Shown here: in pieces, positions 31,546-37,713 of the stretch
Numbering within the stretch: position 1 is the first letter of the stretch
Layout: each line of letters opens with the position of its first letter
IMG/VR virus record: IMGVR_UViG_3300020383_000012
Location: 1 to 39,365 of that record
Source of the DNA: a virus
DNA: 39,365 nt
Reading direction: 5' to 3' (one strand)
Notes under the pieces: model-generated
The model's input: only the letters and a program-made list of their open reading frames with translations
Database searches by the model: none
Told to the model about the DNA's origin: nothing
Translations under genes and position numbers: made by a program

Positions 31546-32066
31546 CTTTTAAACCGGGCCTTCTGCTCTGCGCTTAGGTGCTCCTCTGCGAAGGCTATCA
31601 TTTTATCCACCTGCCCCACCCGCATCTCTGCCCATTCGTGCAGCTCCCCGTCCTCATGATTAAGGAACTTCTCGATTCCCTCCCGGAGTTGCCACGGGGA
31701 GATGTCGGGAACCTCGGTGCACTCCTTTGTGATGTCGAAGGTCCCCACCGCCAGTTGATACTGTGCCTCCAGGAAGTCAAAATCCCGGCGAGCCTTCAGA
31801 GCCCGACAGACGCGAATAACCGGGTCGTCCTCGTCCAATGGACCGGGGGGGAGGTCGTTGCCCTTGTGGACTGCGTCTGCCTGCATTTGGAGGTTCACTC
31901 TGTCCTGGAACTCCTCGTCGTCTGCGGGGGTCTGTTTGGTCAGGCACCTGCGGCAATCCCGGAGGGTGGACTGCCCCTGGAACTGGGTATAGTGCCATTT
32001 GTGCTCAAATATCCGGCAGATGAGCAGGTTGGGGGCGTTGAAGAGCCAGAGTAGTAGGGCTTTCAT
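31542..32066 (-). CDS. Hypothetical protein with Cys/His N-terminus, 174 aa
   Basis: AAAGGAG lies seven bases before the ATG at 32066. The N-terminal 45 residues (LICRIFEHKWHYTQFQGQ, then CRRC) resemble small phage zinc-binding proteins with an HxW...CxxC pattern. The remainder is acidic and helical (DEDDPVIRVCRALKARRDFD, and ELHEWAEMRVGQVDKMIAFA). Function unknown. It is the last gene of a leftward early-type operon (33643 to 31542). A motif copy (31842-31851) encodes Pro-Pro-Gly. Confidence 0.7.
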   Translation of the reverse strand: MKALLLWLFNAPNLLICRIFEHKWHYTQFQGQSTLRDCRRCLTKQTPADDEEFQDRVNLQMQADAVHKGNDLPPGPLDEDDPVIRVCRALKARRDFDFLEAQYQLAVGTFDITKECTEVPDISPWQLREGIEKFLNHEDGELHEWAEMRVGQVDKMIAFAEEHLSAEQKARFKS

Positions 32067-32181
32067 TGGTGGTCTCCTTTGGTTTGGCGGGTTCTGGGAG
32101 TTTTCGGGCGATTTCTTCCAGGGCTTTGGTTATTCGGGGGAGGTTGTGGATAAGGGTGTCGTTTTTCTTTGTTACCGTCAT
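32005..32181 (-). CDS. Small hypothetical protein, 58 aa
   Basis: AGGAG precedes the ATG at 32181 at good spacing. The first 30 residues form a helix (IHNLPRITKALEEIARKLPE), the rest is Pro/Thr-rich. It lies 11 bases after the previous stop and overlaps the following gene by 62 bases in another frame, so its C-terminal half shares sequence with the start of that gene. Confidence 0.55.
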   Translation of the reverse strand: MTVTKKNDTLIHNLPRITKALEEIARKLPEPAKPKETTNESPTTLALQRPQPAHLPDI

Positions 32182-32192
32182 GCCTGAGTCTC

Positions 32193-32423
32193 CTAGTGGT
32201 TGTTGGTGCTCGGTTGGTAGGCGTCCGGGTGCAGGGGCTCGGGGGGGAGCCCCTTCGAGACCCGGTGAATGTCGTTCCACCGGGCCCAGCAGTTGATGCA
32301 AATAGCCTCCCGCTCACCGTCGATAACGAGGGAGGGGACGTGGTCTGCGTTGTAGGACATATAGGTGCCACAGTTGATGCAGGGGCCGAATATTATCATG
32401 CAATCGACGAAATCTGGGGTCAT
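32193..32423 (-). CDS. Small zinc-finger-like protein, 76 aa
   Basis: Two Cys-x-x-Cys pairs (PCINCGTYM and AICINCWARW, about 25 residues apart) suggest a zinc ribbon. The ATG at 32423 forms an ATGA overlap with the upstream stop, so it was preferred over a longer reading from 32519. The copy of the genome motif at 32434-32444 lies 11 bases before the start and may serve as the purine-rich ribosome site. Function unknown. Confidence 0.7.
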   Translation of the reverse strand: MTPDFVDCMIIFGPCINCGTYMSYNADHVPSLVIDGEREAICINCWARWNDIHRVSKGLPPEPLHPDAYQPSTNNH

Positions 32424-32941
32424 TGCTGGGAATCCCCCCCCGGTGGTGTTGGCACGTCCCACGGAATCTCCCCGATGATGAGGTTTAGGTAGTCCACCGG
32501 GGGGGTGCACTCGTCCCACTCGGTCCAGTCGGGGTGGCCTTCCATTGGGAGCACCCAGAAATCTTCGGCGCAGGTGTCAAAGGTGGCCTCTGTATAGGTT
32601 ATGCCCACTTCCCGGAAGAATAGCTTGAGGGCCTTTTCTGCGGTGTCTTCGGGGATTGCCCATTGGATGCGGTGGAACCCCTCATCCCGGGGGAAGATGC
32701 CCCAGACGAACCCGAACGCCTTGCCGCACTCGTCGCAGAGGGTTTCGTCTGCCAGCTCCGAGAGGCGGTAGTCCTCGCATTGCATGCAGAAGGTCTCCCC
32801 CCGGTCCTCCTGCTCCCGCTTGGCGTGGTTGTTCCCTGGGCGGCAGCTCTCACAGTCGAGGGCTCCGCATAGGCATGGACCCTGGACGCTGTACTTCCGG
32901 CCCGAGGCGTCTTCGTAGGTTTCGGTGTTTCGGTATCTCAT
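32420..32941 (-). CDS. Zinc-ribbon-rich hypothetical protein, 173 aa
   Basis: CAGGAG seven bases before the ATG at 32941 decides the start; an upstream ATG at 32974 is inside the previous gene. Several Cys pairs (CLCGALDCESC, FCMQCEDY, LCDECGKAFG) predict zinc-binding ribbons in the first 80 residues. The C-terminal half is acidic and aromatic (DTCAEDFWVLPMEGHPDW). Two motif copies overlap its 3' end (32434-32444 and 32496-32505), encoding Pro-Pro-Gly-Gly and Pro-Pro-Val. No function assignable. Confidence 0.7.
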   Translation of the reverse strand: MRYRNTETYEDASGRKYSVQGPCLCGALDCESCRPGNNHAKREQEDRGETFCMQCEDYRLSELADETLCDECGKAFGFVWGIFPRDEGFHRIQWAIPEDTAEKALKLFFREVGITYTEATFDTCAEDFWVLPMEGHPDWTEWDECTPPVDYLNLIIGEIPWDVPTPPGGDSQQ

Positions 32942-32945
32942 TGGG

Positions 32946-33263
32946 TTACTCCTGCTCGGTGAGGTACTTTTCAACGTCCTCGAACATGGTGGACTGTCCG
33001 CACCAATCCCGGTGGGGGTCGATGCCGTCCGCGATGCAGGCAGTGAGGTTCACAACGTGGTAGCTGTAGCGCAACTCGCGGCTCAAATATTCGCGGGATT
33101 CCATCACCTCAGTGGGGGTCATGGCCCGTCCATCTTCGTTGTAGGGTCCGCTGGGTGAGTCCGCGATCATCAGGGCTGTGGCCTCAAGGTTCGTGCAGGG
33201 TTTGCGAGTGAGGAACCAGAGATGCCCTTGGCACCAGACTGAGGTTATTGTTTTGTTGGGCAT
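32946..33263 (-). CDS. Hypothetical protein, 105 aa
   Basis: AAGGAG lies eight bases before the ATG at 33263, with a copy of the genome motif just before that (33281-33290, opposite orientation to the other leader copies). The protein has a compact N-terminus with SVWCQGHLWFLTRKPC, a helix around MESREYLSRELRYSYH and three Cys residues. No family recognised. Confidence 0.65.
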   Translation of the reverse strand: MPNKTITSVWCQGHLWFLTRKPCTNLEATALMIADSPSGPYNEDGRAMTPTEVMESREYLSRELRYSYHVVNLTACIADGIDPHRDWCGQSTMFEDVEKYLTEQE

Positions 33264-33322
33264 GTGATGTCTCCTTGTTAACCGGGGGGGTGCTGCTTAT
33301 TCAGCAGTGTACTGGTTAGGGG

Positions 33323-33643
33323 TTACTCGGCGGCGTAGTGCTCTTTGATGAGAGCATCCACCGCTTCACAGAACGCCTCTTGAGCAATCGTCCAGTGAGT
33401 CTCGGTGCCCTCGACGACGTGCTTGCAAAGTTCCCGTAAAGCGTCGTCTTGGCAAATATCAAGATGCCGGTCCTGCGTTGTTGCCGCACCGTTGACGACC
33501 CACTCCGCAAAGGTTCTTTCTGCCCCCTGCCAGAGCTGCCCGTTCACCGTTACATTGAACACAGCTAGCGGGTCGGGATGGTCTGCTTCCTCGATGTCTA
33601 CCAGCTTGATGCACATTCCGTGTACTGTCTTTTCCTCATTCAT
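33323..33643 (-). CDS. Hypothetical protein, 106 aa, first gene of the leftward operon
   Basis: ATG 33643 is favoured over ATG 33658 since AGGAAG lies six bases before it. The protein begins MNEEKTVHGMCIKLVDIEEA, with beta-like stretches (AVFNVTVNGQLWQGAERTF) and a C-terminal helix (TIAQEAFCEAVDALIKEHYA). Unrecognised. It is the promoter-proximal gene of the operon controlled by the sigma70-like site at 33697-33725. Confidence 0.65.
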   Translation of the reverse strand: MNEEKTVHGMCIKLVDIEEADHPDPLAVFNVTVNGQLWQGAERTFAEWVVNGAATTQDRHLDICQDDALRELCKHVVEGTETHWTIAQEAFCEAVDALIKEHYAAE

Positions 33644-33696
33644 CAGATACTTCCTCATTTAATTTTGGGGATTGCTCCCGTTTCTGCTACCGGGGT

Positions 33697-33725
33697 GGTA
33701 TACCGGCAGTGCATACGTGCGTCAA
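33697..33725 (-). promoter_or_regulatory. Sigma70-like promoter for the leftward early operon
   Basis: On the minus strand TTGACG (33725-33720) and TATACC (33702-33697) are separated by exactly 17 bases, a near-consensus pair that needs only host RNA polymerase. Transcription would start just downstream and run into the gene at 33643. The -10 lies within a GTATAC palindrome (33698-33703), an element that also occurs before the early genes at 36232, 37714 and 39176. Confidence 0.72.
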
Positions 33726-33857
33726 GGGGTATTCAGCGCAAACCCCCTGTAATTCAACCCCTAAAATACACTGATTTAACTATTGACCGGACGGTGCGGG
33801 GCCTGTAGATGGTGACCAATCCTTTCTCGGATGTTTCTATAGTGACATGTAGAAGTT

Positions 33858-33885
33858 GGGGCCCCGGTCGAAATATCGGGGCCCC
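33858..33885 (-). terminator. GC-rich hairpin after the helicase gene
   Basis: GGGGCCCCG (33858-33866) and CGGGGCCCC (33877-33885) form a perfect 9-bp stem with a 10-base loop, seven bases after the helicase stop. No U-run follows on the minus strand, so termination may be partial or factor-dependent. Confidence 0.5.
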
Positions 33886-33891
33886 TCCCCA

Positions 33892-35469
33892 TCACCGGGG
33901 TTGCCAGTTTGGGTCGTCCTCCTCGATACCGACCCCCCACTCCTCCACAGGCCGGAGGGCAATCGAGAAGAATTTACGCCTGCCGCCACCCTTGGAAGTC
34001 TCCCGAACAAGCCCCATCATCTCCAAATCCTTAAAGAATTTCTGCCCCGAGCCGACACTGCGGATCCCCAGGGCTTGGCAGTACCGGACATAGGCGCGGT
34101 ACAAGGTGTGCTGATACTCCCACCAGGCGCAATCAACCCCCCGGGGGGGCTGGCTACAGCATGCGTCAACAAAGGCAGTGGCGGAACTCGACCGAACCTC
34201 CAGCTCATCGACCGCTCGCTTGTGCTCCTCAGTCAGCGTGTAATCCCCGGCCTCCATCAGCCGTGCAGCAGCATGGAGGCACCGGACCCTAATCTCGGAG
34301 GCAACAGGCCGGAGTAAATCCAGAATCTCCTCCTTCGACTTCCGGTCAGCGTCATCGAGGAACGAATGGTTAAAGTCCTGGATGAGCAACCGGCGCTTCA
34401 ACCCCCCGGATAGGTCCCTCATCGCCGGGAGCCTATTAACCGCCAGCAGGTGGCCCGTTGTCGGGAGCATTTTGTAAGCTTGGGCGTACTTCACATCAAC
34501 GTGCACCGGGTCACCGGCAACGATAGCCTTCACCCGGTGCGAGTGAAACACTTTCTCTTCCGGCAGCTCCGTCACAATGTTCAGCAGCTTCCCGTCCAGA
34601 GTCGAGGCACCGAACCCCTCCCAGTCGGCTGGGCTACAGGTTGAGATAAGCGAGGAGTCAGCGACTACCAAGGTGGCGATTACCTCCGCCAGCATCGACT
34701 TCCCGTTCGCCCCAGACGCTCCCTGCCATATCAGCATCCGCTGGAACCTCGTCGCTGTGGAGGTCAGCACGGTGCCAATAAACCCCTCCAATATCTCCAC
34801 CTTCGCGTCAAATTCGGGGTCCTCCTTCCAGATTGTGCGGAGGTACGCCTGCCATGCCGCAGCCCGGGGGGGTTTGAGGACTTGCTCGGCGTCGATTGCT
34901 TGCGCTTTGATGTCCGCCCCAAAGAGCAGGTGCCGTTTCCGGTGCTGAGGCTCGGGGTCTGTCAGCGACACCGTCCCATCAGCGTGAGGTTCCCAGAGCA
35001 GAGGGATAGTCTCCCCCTGGTCGATGGTCGGTAGGATAATCCCCGGGGTCTCCTCCTGGAAGAACCGCTGCTTGGCAATCCTGGTGCGGCGGTGCGGTTG
35101 CCGGTCTAAGGCGGATTCGAGCTTCGCAGAGAGGCGCAGGAGCGTCTGCCGGGGGGCGGCGTTTTTGGGGAAGGTCCAGACCTTCAGTTCGGAGAGCAGA
35201 GACCAAAGGTCACCGAAGTTGGGGTAACCTTCCCGGGGGGTAGCAGGGTTGCAGCAGCGTGACCAAATACCGAAGTCAGCATCCCAAATCCACAAGGAAC
35301 CCTCAGCGAACACCGGGGGGTTGCCTGTTGCCTCCTCGATGCCTGCGCAGATGGCGTCGAACAGTCGGGGCTCTTCGTCCCGGGTTACTTGGTGTTTGTC
35401 GATGTGCGCTTGTGCTGCAATGCGGATTGCGTCGAGGACCGAGTGCTTCTCCCACCAATGACTGTGCAT
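33892..35469 (-). CDS. D5/P4-type SF3 replicative helicase
   Basis: 525 aa. The C-terminal half is an SF3 AAA+ helicase: Walker A GASGANGKS (250-258), Walker B LLNIVTELPE (about 295-304), sensor-type GHLLAVNRLP (Asn345) and a GGLKRRLLIQDF Arg-finger segment (355-366). The N-terminal part matches the D5_N-like helical domain found before such helicases. A winged-helix-like end follows (SGQKFFKDLEMMGLVRE). It should unwind DNA for prim-pol. Its gene starts beside the AT-rich iteron region, the best origin candidate. Ribosome site AAGGAAA. Motif copies at 34140-34149 and 34863-34872. Confidence 0.92.
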   Translation of the reverse strand: MHSHWWEKHSVLDAIRIAAQAHIDKHQVTRDEEPRLFDAICAGIEEATGNPPVFAEGSLWIWDADFGIWSRCCNPATPREGYPNFGDLWSLLSELKVWTFPKNAAPRQTLLRLSAKLESALDRQPHRRTRIAKQRFFQEETPGIILPTIDQGETIPLLWEPHADGTVSLTDPEPQHRKRHLLFGADIKAQAIDAEQVLKPPRAAAWQAYLRTIWKEDPEFDAKVEILEGFIGTVLTSTATRFQRMLIWQGASGANGKSMLAEVIATLVVADSSLISTCSPADWEGFGASTLDGKLLNIVTELPEEKVFHSHRVKAIVAGDPVHVDVKYAQAYKMLPTTGHLLAVNRLPAMRDLSGGLKRRLLIQDFNHSFLDDADRKSKEEILDLLRPVASEIRVRCLHAAARLMEAGDYTLTEEHKRAVDELEVRSSSATAFVDACCSQPPRGVDCAWWEYQHTLYRAYVRYCQALGIRSVGSGQKFFKDLEMMGLVRETSKGGGRRKFFSIALRPVEEWGVGIEEDDPNWQPR

Positions 35470-35589
35470 GCGTGGCTTTCCTTTTCTCGTTATTTTTTCC
35501 CCCCCGGTGGGGGCTAGTGACGATGGGGGTCTTATCGGATCCCCGGGACGAGGATCAAATATATCTCAGAGTACAGGTGTACGCTCAAC

Positions 35590-35870
35590 TGCACGATTCG
35601 GGACTTTTTAGGAAAAACTTTCTTCTATATAAAATACACTCTCTTTTTATACTTACTCTATTTTATCTATAAAGTAGTACAATCGTGCAATTAGAGAAGG
35701 AAAGGGTAGTCTTTCCAGTGGAGTAGACACTGCACGGTTGTCCGAAAACACCCCAATTACCGTACAAACCGTGCACTAATTTGAGGGAATTTGAGGGGGG
35801 CGGTAGGACCAATGAGGCCGGAAGACGCGCTTCTACAAAACCGTGCACTATGATAATGGTGAACCGTGCA
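35590..35870. repeat. AAYCGTGCA iterons, six copies
   Basis: Copies on the minus strand at 35590-35598 (TGCACGATT) and 35731-35739 (TGCACGGTT); on the plus strand at 35681-35689 (AATCGTGCA), 35767-35775, 35839-35847 and 35862-35870 (AACCGTGCA). The two T-type copies face each other across the AT-rich core. A degenerate copy (ACCGTACA) lies near 35759. Such spaced repeats commonly bind an initiator or a repressor. Confidence 0.75.
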
Positions 35871-35985
35871 CACAATCGTTCAGTTAACGTACCCCCTAGG
35901 CAATTTTTTGCGTCTGGGGAGGACCGAACGGGGTGTGACGATTACAAAGGAGGATCCTGGGGCCTGTTTTGGTCCTGGGGTCCTC

Positions 35986-36060
35986 GATGTAGTGCCGATG
36001 TAGTGCTGATGTAGTCCAAAGTAGTCTCATGTAGTGCCAATGTAGTCCGATGTAGTCCAA
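35986..36060 (+). repeat. GATGTAGTSC tandem repeat array
   Basis: Seven imperfect units of 9-12 bases: GATGTAGTGCC, GATGTAGTGCT, GATGTAGTCCAA, AGTAGTCTC, ATGTAGTGCCA, ATGTAGTCC, GATGTAGTCCAA. The shared core is GTAGT. Further single GTAGTCT copies lie at 35706-35712 and in the heptamer array at 37513-37545. The unit length near one helical turn puts the sites on one face of the DNA. Confidence 0.8.
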
Positions 36061-36148
36061 ATTTCGGGGTCGGGTGGCCTTAACCGGGGGGTTGCTTCTC
36101 CTGGCCCGGGGCGGGTGCGCTTTCCGGGTGCGCGGGAAAAGTACGCCG

Positions 36149-36214
36149 CGAAAAGAAAAGCGATTAATGGGTATACAGTCCACTCATAACAGGGTAAGCG
36201 TGGTGAACACTTTT
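36149..36214 (+). promoter_or_regulatory. Early promoter and leader for the 36232 operon
   Basis: TATACA (36172-36177, within GTATACA) is a good -10 with an A/G-rich CGAAAA 17 bases upstream as a poor -35. AACACTTTT (36206-36214) lies 35 bases after GTATAC. The region GCGAAAAGAAAAGCGATTAA before it is closely similar to the promoter at 37633-37660, so the two genes are probably co-regulated. Confidence 0.55.
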
Positions 36215-36231
36215 AACCGCAAGGATAAATC

Positions 36232-36801
36232 ATGGTAACGAAAATTACGGAAAGCAGATACAGCGAGGCGCGCAGCTCTTACGAGGGTTGGTGCGTCGAG
36301 TGTTTAGAATTTACCCGGAGTCAAACCGAGCCCGATGCTCAGGACTACGATTGCCCCCAGTGTGAAGAAAATACGGTTATTGGAGCGGAAAACCTTCTTT
36401 GGATGGATGAAATCGCGATAGTCCCGGACGATTCCCCCCCCGGTGGTGGGATTCTAATGGGTATGGTGCTGGAAACCGCTATTACCGCTGCAATGATGTC
36501 GCGGGTTCTCTCGGTTGAGACTGGGGAGCGGTTGCTTGGAATCCACGGGGCAGTCTGTCACGATATATGGTGCGGCGGTTGCGGGGGTATTTTGGACACT
36601 TGGCAATCTGTACTGGTCACACCAAAAACAGCGGACCCTCTATACTCGGGGAGCTTTGTGCGTTGCGGGGATTGTTTTGACTCGAAAGCAGAGGGCGAAA
36701 TCTCTCCCAAATCCCCGCTGCATGAATTGGGGGCGGGTTTCATTGTCACCGATTTCCGAGACTACGGGCCCGATTTTCGGCTAAAGGGGGTGGCGTCATG
36801 A
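36232..36801 (+). CDS. Zinc-ribbon early protein, 189 aa
   Basis: AAGGAT precedes ATG 36232. The N-terminal 60 residues (SYEGWCVECLEFTRSQTEPD, CPQCEENTVIGAENLL) match a small zinc-ribbon protein common in phages, of unknown function. A second segment (about 75-189) contains its own Cys pairs (CGGCGGILD and RCGDCFDS). The two parts are joined at SPPGGG, encoded exactly by the genome motif copy at 36434-36444. The gene ends in an ATGA overlap with the next. Confidence 0.72.
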   Translation: MVTKITESRYSEARSSYEGWCVECLEFTRSQTEPDAQDYDCPQCEENTVIGAENLLWMDEIAIVPDDSPPGGGILMGMVLETAITAAMMSRVLSVETGERLLGIHGAVCHDIWCGGCGGILDTWQSVLVTPKTADPLYSGSFVRCGDCFDSKAEGEISPKSPLHELGAGFIVTDFRDYGPDFRLKGVAS

Positions 36802-37037
36802 GCAGTACAAGCAATCACTTCCTTGTCTTTGTCAGGTCCGGCAACCATACGAAACCCTTATGGGCCTATGATAATCGTAAAGCGGCGGAAGAGCATCGCG
36901 ATTTTATTCTGGGGCATGGGATACTAGAACCCGACGCAGACGGTATTTTACGTCAATTTGTTCAGAACTGTTTTGTTAGAGAGTCAAGCATGGTCGTTCG
37001 TTCCAAATTTAACCCCAACGAGGAGGTGGAGTCGTGA
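36798..37037 (+). CDS. Small hypothetical early protein, 79 aa
   Basis: Coupled by an ATGA overlap at its start and GTGA at its end. A beta-helix-beta pattern is suggested (NHFLVFVRSG, RKAAEEHRDFIL, FVQNCFVRESSMVVRSKF). No family recognised. Base composition of this stretch is noticeably less GC-rich than the structural genes. Confidence 0.65.
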   Translation: MSSTSNHFLVFVRSGNHTKPLWAYDNRKAAEEHRDFILGHGILEPDADGILRQFVQNCFVRESSMVVRSKFNPNEEVES

Positions 37038-37516
37038 GTAGTGACAAAGAAAGAAAGTTCCAGCGTCAATGCGACGCTTTTATAGACAGGGAGCTAGTCT
37101 ATCGGGCAAGCACCCTCTTTTATGAGCTAGGGCGGTTGCCTAACTTCACACTTGTTGATTGCGACTGGTCTGACGAGTTTATTAATCTAACCTTCCCCGC
37201 TTTGGAAAATTGCGGTTGCGATATGGATGAAGAGGAAAAGGCCAAAGCATTAGAGGACGAGGAGCCTCTTGAATCTTGCGGGGATTGTCAGCGGGAGATT
37301 TTTGAACAGTGGATTGTTACCCGATATTTTGGGGAGTGCCTGAAAGAGCGCGGGGAAGTGGTGGAGGAGTTTATGGGCCTCCTGGTCTGGGGACGTACCA
37401 CGACCGGGCAATCTGTCTCTCTTGACGGTGTAGTGCGGGATATTGTTGAGTGGTATCACCAAAAGGATGAGATGAGTGGAGAGGAACTGGCTAGGATAAT
37501 CCACGCAGGGGAGTAG
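37034..37516 (+). CDS. Hypothetical acidic early protein, 160 aa
   Basis: GTG start at 37034 with a strong GAGGAGGTGGAG ribosome site and GTGA overlap. The protein is acidic, with Cys residues in NCGCDMDEEEK and SCGDCQREIF that may bind metal, and helices around FYELGRLPNF and VSLDGVVRDIVEWYH. Function unknown. The TAG stop lies in the first GTAGTCT heptamer, and an intrinsic terminator follows. Confidence 0.65.
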   Translation: MSSDKERKFQRQCDAFIDRELVYRASTLFYELGRLPNFTLVDCDWSDEFINLTFPALENCGCDMDEEEKAKALEDEEPLESCGDCQREIFEQWIVTRYFGECLKERGEVVEEFMGLLVWGRTTTGQSVSLDGVVRDIVEWYHQKDEMSGEELARIIHAGE

Positions 37517-37545
37517 TCTGTAGTCTGTAGTCTCTTAAGTAGTCT
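37513..37545 (+). repeat. GTAGTCT heptamer repeats
   Basis: Three perfect tandem copies (37513-37519, 37520-37526, 37527-37533) and a fourth at 37539-37545. The same heptamer occurs at 35706-35712 and 36021-36027 in the candidate origin. It covers the stop codon of the preceding gene and leads directly to the terminator. Confidence 0.8.
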
Positions 37546-37550
37546 GGAGA

Positions 37551-37589
37551 ATCCCCCCCGGTGGCATGGCGTCACCGGGGGGGATTTTT
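37551..37589 (+). terminator. Intrinsic terminator built from an inverted pair of the genome motif
   Basis: AATCCCCCCCGGTG (37551-37564) pairs perfectly with CACCGGGGGGGATT (37573-37586) over 14 bp with an 8-base loop, followed by TTTTTG on the plus strand. This ends the 36232-37516 operon. Both arms are complete copies of the dispersed 10-mer in opposite orientation, the same arrangement as uptake-sequence terminators in Neisseria and Haemophilus. Confidence 0.9.
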
Positions 37590-37632
37590 GCGTTTTGGCC
37601 CCGATTTTGACCGATTTTGACCGATTTTGCGC

Positions 37633-37705
37633 GTGAAAATAAACCCGATTAACTGTATACATTAAGCGCATACCGTGTAGAAGGAAGTAACACTTTTATA
37701 AAGGA
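37633..37705 (+). promoter_or_regulatory. Early promoter and leader for the 37714 gene
   Basis: GTGAAA (37633-37638) and TATACA (37656-37661) are 17 bases apart, a fair sigma70-like pair. GTATAC (37655-37660) is followed 34 bases later by AACACTTTTATAAAGGAG (37689-37706), which includes the ribosome site. The layout matches the promoters before 36232 and, on the minus strand, 39176. Confidence 0.6.
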
Positions 37706-37713
37706 GAATCACA

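Larger units (their letters stand above)
35470..36231. other. Gene-free region, candidate replication origin
   Basis: About 760 bases with no credible gene between the divergent helicase and early genes. Contents in order: a motif copy (35499-35508), an AT-rich segment of about 80 bases (35599-35680) bracketed by inverted 9-mers, six AAYCGTGCA iterons, a tandem GTAGT array (35986-36060), a weaker motif copy with six G (36083-36091), and the promoter for 36232. AT-rich DNA plus iterons beside a helicase gene is the usual make-up of a phage or plasmid origin. No initiator protein is identified. Confidence 0.6.
411..37583. repeat. Dispersed 10-mer ACCGGGGGGG (core CCGGGGGGG), about 37 copies
   Basis: G-rich orientation copies start at 411, 1246, 1305, 2166, 5102, 6580, 9026, 10496, 13637, 14311, 15707, 19223, 23138, 25348, 26789, 29133, 29711, 30951, 31842, 32496, 33281, 34140, 34863, 37574. 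C-rich copies start at 593, 1120, 6855, 6891, 16996, 20892, 24528, 28248, 29947, 32434, 35499, 36434, 37553. Of these, 28 have A before CC (or T after GG), four have T and five C. Copies lie in genes in all three frames and between genes. Six-G versions exist too (17435, 28445, 35312, 36083). Counts were made by eye. Confidence 0.9.

Noticed and set aside
33826-33850. TCACTATAG on the minus strand, like the core of a T7 promoter
   Set aside because: Only one such match was noticed, and no T7-type RNA polymerase gene is present. A 9-base match in a window of this size is not rare.
35537-35547. GGATCCCCGGG, identical to part of a cloning-vector polylinker
   Set aside because: The match is only 11 bases and neighbouring sequence does not continue it; chance is the simplest reading.
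35986-36060. GTAGT array considered as a CRISPR
   Set aside because: Units are 9-12 bases with no spacers, and no cas genes are present.
35896-36183. 95-codon minus-strand frame across the GTAGT array
   Set aside because: The middle is simply the translated repeat array, with no ribosome site and no recognisable protein character.
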